A stretch of DNA of 64,000 bases, from positions 62,001-126,000 of the forward strand of contig JAOTOM010004613.1 of the NCBI GenBank assembly GCA_034440615.1. The letters are read 5' to 3'. Numbering within the stretch: the stretch's first letter is position 1; each line of letters begins with the position of its first letter. Both the position numbers and the translations under genes were made by a program. Of this stretch, positions 43,950 to 55,149 are shown one piece after another. The notes beneath the pieces are model-generated. The model saw nothing but the letters and a program-made list of their open reading frames with translations. It made no database searches and had not been told where the DNA came from. Origin of the DNA: Ashinkailepas kermadecensis. Taxonomy: Eukaryota > Arthropoda > Thecostraca > Neolepadidae.

Positions 43950-46845
43950 TGAACATCAGCTCAGTGATCTGTTTCAGGGGAATTTTGTGAGTCACGTTCT
44001 GGCGTTGGAAGTCACACCGAATCGCGCTTCAAGCAGCCAGTCCGAGTAGAGTCGCACTGAAAGTCTGATGACTCACCTTGCTTCGTCTTCTCCAATTTGG
44101 TGGTCATGTGTTTGCATACGACAGCAAAAACTCAGTGCACTATCTTTAGTGTGCCGGTCGCATTGACAAAAAGAGCTTCATCCCATGGTGATGATCAAGT
44201 AAACGGAGTCATCTACCTCTGCTGAAGGAAATAGGACGCTGAGGTGCCATATCAATAAAATAATTTATGTTGGGACGGAAGGAAGATGGCACTGCTTTCC
44301 TGGAACTATCCCTTCCAGCGCCATTCTGGTGTTCCCATGGCCCAAAGCCAATGACACTTATCCCTCTGCTGCTACGTTCAAGGACGTCGCATTGTGCTTA
44401 GTGTTTGCTTAGTGTTGTGTTTTTGTATGTTTCCAATATATTAACATCGGTACAACAAGGGCAATCAGACTGGCATCGATATGGCACGTGACACCTATCT
44501 CCAAATCTGGAACTGCGTGAGGAGCGAGTGATTTCAACGGCGGAGGGAAAGCCGAACAAAGGCATAATTTGTACTTCCCTACCAGGCTCTCACCTAGAAA
44601 TTAAATTCCCACTATGTGTGTTAATTCCTTCAAGAACATAATTCCCAGTAGGGGAGTGGCCATCCTCCTACCACTCAGCCAGTGAGCGTGCTGAGAAGTC
44701 TTCCGTTTGGGTTGGATTCGTTGCCGAGCTGCCACCATTTGGACAGAAATGTAATAACCGTTCCGCCATGGATCTATTTCTGGCATCACTAGAACAGCAG
44801 GGTTTATCAAAGGAGAGCCCCGGTAGAACACACTGTAATACGCTGAGCGATCCCAGTGTACCTCGCTGACCACTGCCGATATTATACCACAGAACAGTTG
44901 AGGCCTGATGGTGCATGACACTCAAGCTGCACATATCAGACACAGATGTTTGCTTTGTGCACGTTTTTTAGACAGCCGACTGTCTTTGTTTTACGAATCT
45001 AGAGCGTTTGACCGGTCTCCAAGAAAATGAGAAGCAACGCAACGCAAGTCTTGCGTTATTCGTGCCTTCGTCATGCACAGCATATATTCAATATGCAAAT
45101 TAGTTGAATCATATAATGAGATGAAATTGAACAGAGAAATTATTTCGTGTAGCCATCAGAACCGCAACGATCTAGCATTCCTCGTTGTGGGATGGAAAAT
45201 ATGCCTGGAAGAAATCGGCGATGCAAGTCCACAGAACACATCCATACCTAGTGTGATGACCAATCATCCGTGCATGGACATCACTGTCGAAGCGGGCAGA
45301 AGTAAAGCCAGCATGCAAGGGGCTGTTTTCATGCCGATGTACATAGACAAGCTGTGTGCGATTCGCACGGGTGGGTGGGCACGGCGACCATGCCAAGCAG
45401 AAAACCCACGCGGTTACAACGGTCCACAGCAGGTGAGAAAGCGGGCAGCACGGGCCGCGCGATGACGGGCAGATCGAACGGAGGACACGGACGGCACAAG
45501 ACGATAAGTTACGAGGCGGACGGACGTCATGCAGCGCCATGCAGCGTCATGCAGCGTCATGCAGCTCGCGCTGGCTGTCACTTACAGGTGCACGTGACGA
45601 CTCGTGTGGCTCTCGTGTCGCACACGGCACAAGTCCGTGTGCGGCTACTGTTGTGTTCGCGTGCAGCCCCACCCCACCTCGTGGCCCGAGGTCAGCACCG
45701 CCAACGGCGTGATCTCAGGTCAACACGAGTGCTCCACTGACACTACACTTCTACTGTCAACACGAGGGCTCTACTGACACTACACTTCTACTGTTCGGTG
45801 CGTGCGACAGACGTTTAGTGAGAGCACATGACTACTACAAGCGCTACACAGGTCAATTGTGTAGAACGTATTGTTAAAAATCGACGAGGAATATGCTACA
45901 CGTTTATTAAAGTTTATGAGAACATACACGGGCACAGTGTACATCATATTGACTGTGTGTCGACAGTAAATGACTCTGAAAGCCTACACGTGATAAGGTT
46001 TGTGCTCAGGCACTTATTTGTTCTTGAAATTTGTCAACACTACGCGAGTACGTGTTCGATTTCATTGGCTCTGCCACCGGATAAAAGCATCTATTAATTA
46101 TGTTTAGTTGCCAGTTTAGTTGGGTTCATGAGTCGCTTTAGACTTGCTTGCTTTCAGGCGGCTCCGACACCTGAAAATTAAACAACATGGAAGTGTGGCT
46201 CTGTTAGAACATATGTCGGTTATTATCAGCAAAGTGGTCTGCAACGGCAACAAAATGACAGGACACGTCAGGCAACCTTTAAATAGCTTCCCTACCTAAC
46301 ATTTTGACGGGAAAACGTTGTTGCGAGCTGCAATTATTATTCGTAAAATATTATGATAAAATATAACGATTGATAAGCTAAAGCTATGTATGCTGGGAGA
46401 TTACATGAGTTAAGGACTTCCCTGCTGGTAATCAATAAGCCATCCTTGAACAGTTTGCTTAGCGAGCATGATGCTGTGTTAATTGTACGCAAAAGCTTGC
46501 CACAACCGATGACGGTGGCATCAGCACTAATCTGGCATGACCAACCTGACTTAGCTGATGTTAGCAGCCTAAAATTGTTCGAGTGTTTGCAGCGCAGCAG
46601 GGACGTTTGTGAATACAACATACAATGGGTGCAAGGCATAGCTAACCGAGCGTTTGCTTTCTCCGGGATCGAGCACCATCAACCACACAATATGAAAGGC
46701 TGGTCGTACGTGTGCTCTATGGGGGACTCAGGCATTGCACTTCTGGAGGAACAGAGAATGGCGCAATGCTGTTCCGAAGCGACGATCAGTTGCGCTGCTA
46801 CCTACTCTGTCATCCCGGACGCTGCGCGACGCCGGGGCGCTGGCG
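43950..46845. other. Mostly single-copy DNA, downstream of gene A
   Basis: The minus-strand 3' region of gene A falls at the right end of this stretch. An AATAAA on the minus strand (45,908-45,903), about 940 bp after the stop, could be its poly(A) signal. A tandem copy of CAACACGAGNGCTCYACTGA occurs at 45,720-45,793. Frames at 44,601-44,943 (minus) and 46,386-47,000 (plus) are unassigned; the latter runs antisense to the last exon of gene A. Confidence 0.35.
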
Positions 46846-46849
46846 GCGG

Positions 46850-46956
46850 CTATGGCTTAGGGCTCGCTTCCTGTGCTGCTGGACCCAGCTCAAGTCTATT
46901 GGGCTCGGGCCCAGGCGGCTGTTTAGCTGCGTCAGCCTTCTGCTCAACTTTATCGC
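46850..46956 (-). CDS. Gene A last exon: Pro/Ala/Glu-rich C-terminus
   Basis: This minus-strand exon has a good acceptor (CTGTTCTGGTTGCATTTTAG|GC) and a TAG stop at 46852-46850. It enters in phase 1, exactly what the donor at 47,392 requires; the junction codon becomes Gly. It encodes 34 residues, DKVEQKADAAKQPPGPEPNR then LELGPAAQEASPKP. The sequence is charged and proline-rich, probably a disordered tail. The antisense strand also has a long frame (46,386-47,000), but that one has no splice support. The donor-free end and stop indicate the terminal exon of this isoform. Other 3' exons may be used in other isoforms. Confidence 0.65.
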
Positions 46957-47391
46957 CTAAAATGCAACCAGAACAGCCGAGTAGCACCACAGCACAGTAG
47001 CACAGTTCATGGGCGGCAGGACAGCTGCCCCAGAGGCACACATAGAGCCGGGCGGCACAACGCTGCTGGACACGTCCCGGTTCACCGGCAAGTGTCCAAC
47101 ACACAGATTACACGCAGATTACACACAGATTATACAAAGATTACACACAGCTGACACCGGCACAGGCCAGTCAGGAAGGCCTTTACGCCGGCAATATGGC
47201 CCGGAGCCGACGTTCGCATGGCTGCAAGGCCAGCCTCACGACCGGCCGCGAAGCAGCCAGCTCACGGCGCGAGGCGGCCGGCGAGCGAAGCGCGGCTCCG
47301 CTCTCGGATTAGCTGGCGTGACACAGCGCGGGGCCGGACGTGTGTCGTCACAGCCGGGTGACGTCACCGGCGGCGAGGCGAGGCCACTCAC

Positions 47392-47550
47392 CGTGCTGGT
47401 AGTGGTGCAGGTCGAGGTCGTCGCGCACGTGGCCGTAGCGCGAGAGCAGCTCGATGTCGGTCCTGATCTTGTCGTCGTTGAGGCGCGTGCGCGGCCGCTT
47501 GGACGTGACGCGGCCGCCGACGAAGCTCAGGCACGACACGTTCCCGGAGC
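47392..47550 (-). CDS. Gene A internal exon: basic conserved-looking domain
   Basis: This is a 159-bp minus-strand exon. The donor is excellent (CAGCACG|GTGAGTGG), leaving phase 1. The acceptor is CCCCGAAG|GC with a CTGAC branch-like motif 23-30 bp upstream, entering in phase 1, which completes a Gly codon with the preceding exon. It encodes SGNVSCLSFVGGRVTSKRPR, then a charged helical part TRLNDDKIRTDIELLSRYGH and VRDDLDLHHYQH. The mix of a Gly/Ser-rich lead, an RPRTR basic cluster and a charged helix looks strongly constrained. I cannot place it in a family with certainty. A small arthropod muscle protein (for example of the myofilin type) is one hypothesis to test by search. The GC-rich third positions fit coding use. 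Confidence 0.8.
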
Positions 47551-47594
47551 CTTCGGGGCACCGTGCGGGGCGCGTCAGTCAGGCCTGCCTCGTC

Positions 47595-48112
47595 CATTTA
47601 GTGGGCGACTGCACACGAACACACGCATGCAGGTCCAGGGGCCGTGACCAGAGCTTTGTACACGCTGTCCGTGTCGAACACACACACATACAGGTCCAGG
47701 GGCCGTGACAAGAGCTTTGTACACGCTGTCCGTGTCGAACACACACACATGCAGGTCCAGGGGCCGTGACCAGAGCTTTGTACACGCTGTCCGTGTCGAA
47801 CACACACACATGCAGGTCCAGGGGCCGTGACAAGAGCTTTGTGCACGCTGTCCGTGTCGAACACACACACATACAGGTCCAGGGGCCGTGACAAGAGCTT
47901 TGTACACGCTGTCCGTGTCGAACACACACACATACAGGCCCAGGGGCCGTGACAAGAGCTTTGTACACGCTGTCCGTGTCGAACACACACACATACAGGT
48001 CCAGGGGCCGTGACCAGAGCTTTGTACACGCTGTCCGTGTCGAACACACACACATGCAGGTCCAGGGGCCGTGACAAGAGCTTTGTGCACGCTGTCCGTG
48101 TTGAAGAACTGA
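47595..48112. repeat. 61-bp minisatellite in gene A upstream intron
   Basis: About eight copies of GGCCGTGACAAGAGCTTTGT, ACACGCTGTCCGTGTCGAAC, ACACACACATACAGGTCCAG, G. The first copy starts 45 bp from the acceptor of the gene A internal exon. On the minus strand the units give Cys/Val-rich frames (VCVCVRHGQRVQSS) by read-through; these are artefacts. Confidence 0.95.
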
Positions 48113-48527
48113 TTCAAACATGGCTAGGAGGTTCATTGTGTGATTTGGAATGTTCAACACCTTGTTACTTTGCATTTGATGCCCGGAATGAATTAACGCT
48201 TTGTAATTGGTTAGATGTAGGGTTCTTCTTGATTTAATCAATTTCGGATGGATTATGTTAATGGTAGATTCATAAGGTTCACTTCGTAGCGGCAAGCATT
48301 TATTCCTAATGGACAATTTTTTTTGCAAGCCCTATAAACTTCCGGGAATGCTCATGTACAATGCATATGAACACCAAAAGCACTTACCATAACAATAGCA
48401 TCACCATAACATCAATATCAATAATACTAGATGCACACCAACCCCACTACCATGTTGGTGTGTTCAAAATCGATTCAAGCCATTACGCTCTCCATCGGGT
48501 TTGAACTGAGTTCACCCAAAATTTGAA

Positions 48528-48622
48528 AATCTACACTAACCTAACCTAGCCTAGCCTAGTCTAGCTTAGCCTAACCTAGCCTAACACAAACTAACCTAAC
48601 TAAACCTAACCAAACCTAAGCC
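48528..48622. repeat. CCTAA/CCTAG pentamer tract, telomere-like
   Basis: Irregular pentamers (CCTAA, CCTAG, CTTAG) run for about 95 bp. CCTAA is the complement of TTAGG, the ancestral arthropod telomere unit. The tract is degenerate and interstitial. Confidence 0.75.
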
Positions 48623-48629
48623 GATTCGG

Positions 48630-49350
48630 CGCAACCCGTTCTCCCATCACATCGGCGTCGCTCACGTGCAGCACATTGACTCGATCGCACCGAAATTGTG
48701 CCCAATGGGTAGCCAACACTGTGGGCTTTCACGGAGTGTGACACATCCCTCATTCCCTGCGATGTGAGCCGAGCCGGGCGCCAATATGAAGGCGGTCGCG
48801 TTTTTCGTCGGGATAAGTCGCAGCCCCATGTCGCAGTCCCCCATGGAGTGGAGGTGTTGCTCGAATATGAGAGCATGGCACGCGCTACGCTTCGTCCACC
48901 CCTACAAATTTTGCATTGCCGGATAGCCCATGTGACGGGCTATCAGTCCACCAAATTTGATAGCTCTAGTGTGCGGCACTCTCGGCTTGGAGGTGCCCAA
49001 CTCAAAACAGATGCACGCGCCTGGCGGTCGCACGGTACGGCGCACGCAACCGCCGACCACAAAAGCACGCAGTTCCCTATGGGGCGCGTGTGTCCACAAA
49101 GTTTGACATTGGTACGACCTGTGGTATATGCTGTGGCCCTGGCTAACTGATCTCGACATGACCCCAGTTGACGGCACGTGACACGTACCCACATGACACT
49201 CGCAATCCGAAACCACCGCCATTGTCTGTCCCCCGTACCGGCGCATCACATGTGAAAATTTGAGCGAAATCCGCCCGGCCGTTTTGGCACAGCATGCGTC
49301 GAAGCGGCACATACCATACACAGACAAACATTTATCCACAACTTTGGAAA
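48630..49350. mobile_element. Dispersed-repeat-like sequence
   Basis: Phrases such as CACCAAATTTGATAGCTCTA and GTGAAAATTTGAGCGAAATC followed by CGCCCGGCCGTTTTGG are of a kind that often occurs in arthropod non-LTR or MITE-type repeats. No terminal repeats or coding domain are visible. The antisense frames carry no recognised motif. Confidence 0.35.
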
Positions 49351-49354
49351 ACCG

Positions 49355-50445
49355 ACCGCCATGTATTAAATCTCCGATAAAGATTTAATGTGACATAGTC
49401 ACTCTAAATCCCGTCTACGATTTTGAAACAGTGCAGTTGTGTCTGGATTTCAAACATTTTGGGAACATTTGTTGCCCACCTCCCCCTGGAATCAACTGCC
49501 AGAATATGCTTCATGTATCCCAAAATGAAGTTCTTGCGGACGCGGAGCTTATAACTGTAACGCGTTGTGCAACAGTAAAGCCAAAAGCAAATATAACATT
49601 CTACCGTGGAAATGAAGCGACGGCAATGTGTTGACCGATGCTCCATATTTTACGGCAAGGATTTCCAGAACAGAAGTATAAATGTATGTCATTATGGATC
49701 ATAAATATTCATGTCTAAGACACGTTATTGACTGGTAGAACCATCCAATGGAATTTCAGATAATATTTCAAATATCTGTGGTCGTAAAAATTGCAAATTT
49801 GCACCTATGCCATGGGAAATTGGACACATGTGGTCAAAATACGACCACGAGATTAAGATCACATTTTTCAAGCAGGCACTTTTAGCTTGAGCATTCAACA
49901 CAACCTTTGGATTATACTTTTTTTTTCGTTCCCACGAAAAAAGAATAGAAGCTATGTTGCGTCCCAAAAACATACACTCAATTTAGACGCACAAATTATA
50001 TTTGCCTATACCGCATGCTTCCTGTATATTTTATTTCTTGCGTCTTCTTCCGCTTATCCTGCAGCCTGTTAGGATAAAACGATTGATCCAACCAAATGTA
50101 GAATGATTTGAGAGAAAAAAATTACTTGAGCGGATCCATGAGATTAAACGCCTAATGCTGCTGGAGCACTGGGGAGCTGCAGCGACAATGTTGCAATGCA
50201 ATGTATACATACATCTGGCCGTTGATCATCAAAACCGCGACATATAGGTGATGGAACAGAGGAATATACCTTGAGTGAATTTTGGACCTCAGTCTGCATC
50301 GAAGTCATAATTTCCTTACGCATAAAATTCAATATTCTTCCTTCTCATCTCGCATCAGAAGAACATTTCACGAGTTTCAGCCACGTGTTCATCACAGTTG
50401 ATTATCAATGCTTGTTGGTTGGCATCGGCCGTCATCATGTCGCAC
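49355..50445. other. AT-rich single-copy DNA (gene A intron)
   Basis: This lies between the first two recognised exons of gene A. I see no further exon, repeat or RNA gene in it. Confidence 0.45.
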
Positions 50446-50454
50446 TGCAGCACG

Positions 50455-50605
50455 CATAATTTGCACTGCAGACTTGCAAAACAAAACACGCGCTGCACAC
50501 TGCAGACTTGCACATGAGCACGCGCTGCACACTGCAGAGTTGCACATGAGCACGTGCTGCACACTGCAGATTTGTACATGAAAACGCGTTGCACACTGCA
50601 CAGCT
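50455..50605. repeat. 32-bp minisatellite (CACACTGCAGACTTGCACATGAGC…)
   Basis: Four to five copies, each with a CTGCAG palindrome. The first is shorter and carries CAAAACAAAACACG. Confidence 0.9.
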
Positions 50606-50707
50606 TAGTTAGCGCAGGGAACGCCTAATATCATCCGGACGTGCTGGAGCCGTCCTATAAAGGCGACGTCTTATAGAGGCGACCGGCTGAACGGTGCACA
50701 AACAGCG

Positions 50708-50757
50708 GCGCTGAGCTCGCTGACGTCAGCGGCGCTGAGCTCGCTGACGTCAGCGGA
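50708..50757. promoter_or_regulatory. Duplicated 24-bp element with perfect CRE sites
   Basis: CGGCGCTGAGCTCGCTGACG followed by TCAG occurs twice in tandem. Each copy holds TGACGTCA (50,721-50,728 and 50,745-50,752), the full cAMP-response-element consensus. It lies in the intron, beginning about 13 bp after the donor of the first recognised gene A exon. Confidence 0.5.
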
Positions 50758-50769
50758 CACTGCGCTTAC

Positions 50770-50921
50770 CTATGCGCTTGGTGCCGTTGTCGACGGCTTC
50801 CTTGGTGCGCTCGAAGAAGGAGCGAATGGCAATGTTGCGACGGATGGGCTTTAGCTCGTCGATGACGGTCTTCTTGTACTTGCGCGGCTTCCACTCCAGG
50901 TCGCGCTCGGGCGCGAATCGC
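50770..50921 (-). CDS. Gene A first recognised exon: basic conserved-looking domain
   Basis: This is a 152-bp minus-strand exon. The acceptor is CCGCCTTACAG|GCG, entering in phase 2. The donor is GCGCATAG|GTAAGCGC, near-consensus, leaving phase 1 into the exon at 47,392-47,550. It encodes 50 full codons, RFAPERDLEWKPRKYKKTVI, then DELKPIRRNIAIRSFFERTK and EAVDNGTKRI. The aromatic and basic residues (W, Y, F, RK clusters) and helical charge pattern look strongly conserved. The gene continues upstream with an exon ending in phase 2, which I could not find. I do not recognise the family. It has no signal peptide or membrane segment, so an intracellular structural or regulatory role is the default inference. 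Confidence 0.75.
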
Positions 50922-50934
50922 CTGTAAGGCGGCC

Positions 50935-51495
50935 GCGCCTCGGTTAGTGACCGCAAGTCGCCAGTCGCCAGTCGCCAGTCGCCAGGGGATCCAACTGGTA
51001 GTGCCTCAGGCACTGGTCGACACGCGCTTTGTTGCCACTTTTCTCGCTACCATAAAATGTGTCGCGACTGATCTGGATGATGAAGTCATCGCTAGATTCC
51101 TTCATTACAGACTTCGCTACCTGATTGTGTGGCGTTTTTGTATGGTGACAGAAGCCCGCCTTGAGACGTACCGTGTATGGCTTCACGGCCAAATGAGATC
51201 CACGGTGCTCAAATGGACCTGTTTCTGGATATCGGATGGTATTTCTCCTACAGGCGCATTCCCTCATCAATAGCTTTCCCAATGCATGGCTTCCCGCCAG
51301 GGGTTTTTATTGTTTGGTGTGGGTTGAGACTGGGTGGCCTTCTCAAGAGGAATATTGACTACATGCAAACCGCCGATAAAGTTGTTTATGTTCTGCACGG
51401 GGCTCTTAAATAGATACGAGCGACGACAACGAATTGCATATTGAAGAAAATATTTGGTATATATACGAGCATCAATGGCAAAGGTAGGAATTGTG
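50935..51495. other. Single-copy DNA upstream of the gene A exon
   Basis: A short (GTCGCCA)n repeat (about 50,957-50,983) lies just before the acceptor region of the gene A exon. Frames on both strands (about 110 codons) are unassigned. Confidence 0.35.
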
Positions 51496-51499
51496 ATCG

Positions 51500-51722
51500 G
51501 GGAAGGCATCTAGCCTTGAGGTGCGCCATTTATCCATAGGGGCTCTTTTTATACTCCCAGGGGCGCCTCTTCTACTCTGAGCGGCGCCATGGGCTGGACA
51601 AAAATCATTGAGTGGGGGTGGGGTGCGTTCAAACTTCCTGGAGGAGGCCCCACCTTTATCGCGGGGGAGGGGTACGTGCCATGCCCCGTTACTTGTCACA
51701 TTCCCTCTGGATCCGTCCTTGA
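51500..51722. mobile_element. GC-rich degenerate element, related in style to 21.2-21.9 kb
   Basis: It contains GGGGCGCCTCTTCTACTCTG and GGGTGGGGTGCGTTCAAAC, words shared in form with the repeat inside the hAT-like insertion. The ends are not defined. Confidence 0.35.
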
Positions 51723-51735
51723 TGAGTATGTGTAT

Positions 51736-51748
51736 GTGTGTGTATTTA

Positions 51749-51800
<52 letters not shown>
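51736..51800. repeat. (TG)n microsatellite
   Basis: About 24 TG dinucleotides with a TATG-rich left shoulder. Confidence 0.97.
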
Positions 51801-51801
<1 letters not shown>

Positions 51802-52119
51802 ACCGTCTGTATGTAGGGGACTACACGGTAAGCTGTACACCTGTTCCTAGCTTGGATAATGACCCTACAACTCTCCCTGAGACAGGTAGCAGGGACAAGA
51901 CAGGGGCTGTTCCCCAGTACTTGCCTGGAAGACTGACAAGCACCTGCCCCGACTGAGAAACCGATTGTGCACCTGCCCCTTAACCGGGAGATTAACGGTG
52001 CCCCTGCCCTTGGCTAGGAGAGCTGGGAGGGCTGGGAATGCTCATGCCCTTGGATGGGAGGCTGTACGCCTGCCCTCAATGACAGGCTGGCCAGCTGCCT
52101 GCGGCGCAGTCACCCGACT

Positions 52120-52368
52120 GTGCGCCTGTCTCCGCCTGTCTCCGCCTGTCTCCGCCTGTCTCCGCCTGTCTCCGCCTGTCTCCGCCTGTCTCCGCCTGTC
52201 TCCGCCTGTCTCTCCTGTCTCCGCCTGTCTCCGCCTGTCTCCGCCTGTCTCCGCCTGTCTCCGCCTGTCTCCGCCTGTCTCCGCCTGTCTCCGCCTGTCT
52301 CTGCCTGTCTCCGCCTGTCTCCGCCTGTCTCCGCCTGTCTCCGCCTGTCTCCGCCTGTCTCCGCCTGA
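52120..52368. repeat. 10-bp minisatellite (TCCGCCTGTC)
   Basis: About 25 copies with one shortened unit (CTCCTGTC near 52,210) and one CTGCCTGTCTC unit. Plus gives CLRLSPPVSA repeats and minus gives GDRRRQAET repeats in all frames. These are artefacts. Confidence 0.97.
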
Positions 52369-52631
52369 GCCTGTGCGCCTCTGCTGCTGGCTGGACGCCG
52401 GAGTTTGGCGGCCGGCCCACCGCGCGTGCGGCCTTTCACGGCGTGACATTCTTCAGACTGCTTCAGACTACCGCGGAACTATTTTTGCTCCGACTGTCGG
52501 CCGACGCTGCTGGCGTCGCCCATGACAACTGGCGGCAGTCGGGCTCGTGGCGGGAAGCGGACCGCGCCGCGGCCAGGGGCCCGACACCGGCGTCCAGTGT
52601 CACCCACTGAACGGGGAACACGGGGAGCCGA

Positions 52632-52752
52632 CCAGTACCGGTACCCCCGCCACACTGGGGCTCCGACCAGTGCCGGTACCCCCGCCACACTGGGGCTCCG
52701 ACCAGTGCCGGTACCCCCGCCACACTGGGGCTCCGAACGGTGCCGGTACATA
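52632..52752. repeat. 35-bp minisatellite, 3.5 copies
   Basis: CCGGTACCCCCGCCACACTG, GGGCTCCGACCAGTG, nearly identical in each copy. A short (CCAACA)n run follows at 52,797-52,823. Confidence 0.93.
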
Positions 52753-52824
52753 CCATTGCCGCACCGATCCCGAGCAAGTGTCCATGCCTCACGAGACCAA
52801 CACCAACACCAACACCAACACCAG

Positions 52825-53340
52825 CTACGGCCACCCTCATCGATAGGGTGGAGCTTCAGAGAGAATATCAGGAGGGCCCGGCAATGCTGAAGCCCATCAG
52901 GTTACAACGGATTGAAGGGGCTGGTCGAACGAATCCATCGGGTTTCATGGCAAAACAATTAATTATTGAAGTGTAAATCCAGCCAAACATTGGAGGGATC
53001 CCAGCATTAGGGGAGCTCGAGCCCCTCCGAAGAGATAGGCAACTCTACTTATGCTCATTGGCAGAGCCTATGCCGGCAGAGAGCGCGACACACAGGCCAG
53101 ACCTTTGACCTGACCTGGCACTCGTAGGACAGAGTTGGCAGTGCCAGACTGGGACCGGTGCTCAGTAGTCCGGCCTGCACACCACAATATGACTGCGGGG
53201 ACCGATAATAAAATACAATCGGGCTTCTGAAAAAGCCAAACACCTAGATATAAACTACAGATCTGTCTTTGGTGTGGCCAGGCAGGCGCCGCATCTTCCT
53301 GAGCACTCTTGAGGGAGTGATGGCACGAGCGCGGTTCGCC
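52825..53340. other. Single-copy DNA
   Basis: No exon, RNA gene or repeat is recognised. Confidence 0.4.
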
Positions 53341-53342
53341 CT

Positions 53343-55148
53343 CGGCAGTGTGTCCGCACCGGTGTCGCACGGTACACGGGCCGGTTTGGCAGTGTGTCCG
53401 CACCGGTGTCGTACGGTACACGGGCCGGTTTGGCAGTGTGTCCGCACCGGTGTCGCACGGTACACGGGCCGGTTTGGCAGTGTGTGGGCACCGGTGTCGC
53501 ACGGTACACGGGCCGGTTTGGCAGTGTGTGGGCACCGGTGTCGCACGGTACACGGGCCAGTTTGGCAGTGTGTCCGCACCGGTGTCGCACGGTACACGGG
53601 CCGGTTCGGCAGTGTGTCCGCACCGGTGTCGCACGGTACACGGGCCGGTTTGGCAGTGTGTCCGCACCGGTGTCGCACGGTACACGGGCCGGTTTGGCAG
53701 TGTGTCCGCACCGGTGTCGCACGGTACACGGGCCGGTTTGGCAGTGTGTCCGCACCGGTGTCGCACGGTACACGGGCCGGTTTGGCAGTGTGTGGGCACC
53801 GGTGTCGCACGGTACACGGGCCGGTTCGGCAGTGTGTCCGCACCGGTGTCGCACGGTACACGGGCCGGTTTGGCAGTGTGTCCGCACCGGTGTCGCACGG
53901 TACACGGGCCGGTTTGGCAGTGTGTCCGCACCGGTGTCGCACGGTACACGGGCCGGTTTGGCAGTATGTCCGCACCGGTGTCGCACGGTACACGGGCCGG
54001 TTCGGCAGTGTGTCCGCACCGGTGTCGCACGGTACACGGGCCGGTTCGGCAGTGTGTCCGCACCGGTGTCGCACGGTACACGGGCCGGTTTGGCAGTATG
54101 TCCGCACCGGTGTCGCACGGTACACGGGCCGGTTCGGCAGTGTGTCCGCACCGGTGTCGCACGGTACACGGGCCGGTTCGGCAGTGTGTCGCACCGGTGT
54201 CGCGGTACACGGCCGGTTTAGTGTGTGCACCGGTGTCGGTACACGGGTCGGTTCGGCTATGTGCACCGGTGTCGCACGGTACACGGGCCGGTTTGGCGTG
54301 TGGGCACCGGTGTCGCACGGTACACGGGCCGGTTTGGCAGTGTGTGGGCACCGGTGTCGCACGGTACACGGGCCGGTTTGGCAGTGTTGCACCGGTGTCG
54401 CACGGTACACGGGCCGGTTTGGCAGGTGTGTCCGCACGTGTGACGTACGGGCCGTTGGTGTCCGCACCGGTGTCGCACGGTACACGGGCCGGTTTGGCAG
54501 TGTGTGGCACCGGTGTCGCACGGTACACGGGCCGGTTCGGCGTGTGTCCGCACCGGTGTCGCACGGTACACGGGCCGGTTTGGCAGTGTGTCCGCACCGG
54601 TGTCGCACGGTACACGGGCCGGTTTGGCAGTGTGTCCGCACCGGTGTCGCACGGTACACGGGCCGGTTTGGCAGTGTGTCCGCACCGGTGTCGCACGGTA
54701 CACGGGCCGGTTCGGCAGTGTGTCCGCACCGGTGTCGCACGGTACACGGGCCGGTTCGGCAGTGTGTCCGCACCGGTGTCGCACGGTACACGGGCCGGTT
54801 TGGCAGTATGTCCGCACCGGTGTCGCACGGTACACGGGCCGGTTCGGCAGTGTGTCCGCACCGGTGTCGCACGGTACACGGGCCGGTTCGGCAGTGTGTC
54901 CGCACCGGTGTCGCACGGTACACGGGCCGGTTCGGCAGTGTGTCCGCACCGGTGTCGCACGGTACACGGGCCGGTTCGGCAGTGTGTCCGCACCGGTGTC
55001 GCACGGTACACGGGCCGGTTTGGCAGTGTGTCCGCACCGGTGTCGCACGGTACACGGGCCGGTTCGGCAGTGTGTCCGCACCGGTGTCGCACGGTACACG
55101 GGCCGGTTCGGCAGTGTGTCCGCACCGGTGTCGCACGGTACACGGGTC
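53343..55148. repeat. 44-bp satellite array, ~41 copies
   Basis: The unit is GCAGTGTGTCCGCACCGGTG, TCGCACGGTACACGGGCCGG, TTTG. Point variants TTCG/TTTG, TCCGC/TGGGC and GTATG/GTGTG recur. A group of indel-bearing units is confined to about 54,187-54,545. Because 44 is not a multiple of three and no frame contains a stop, four frames over 600 codons cover it on both strands; none is a gene. Confidence 0.97.
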
Positions 55149-55149
55149 G

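Noticed and set aside
44601..44943. Minus-strand frames of about 100 codons as a possible transposase fragment
   Set aside because: No motif could be matched with confidence and two frames overlap; left as unassigned sequence.
46386..47000. 204-codon plus-strand frame, the longest non-repetitive frame in the window
   Set aside because: It overlaps the spliced last exon of gene A in antisense, has no recognisable domain and ends in Ala/Gly/Ser-rich sequence that mirrors the minus-strand coding.
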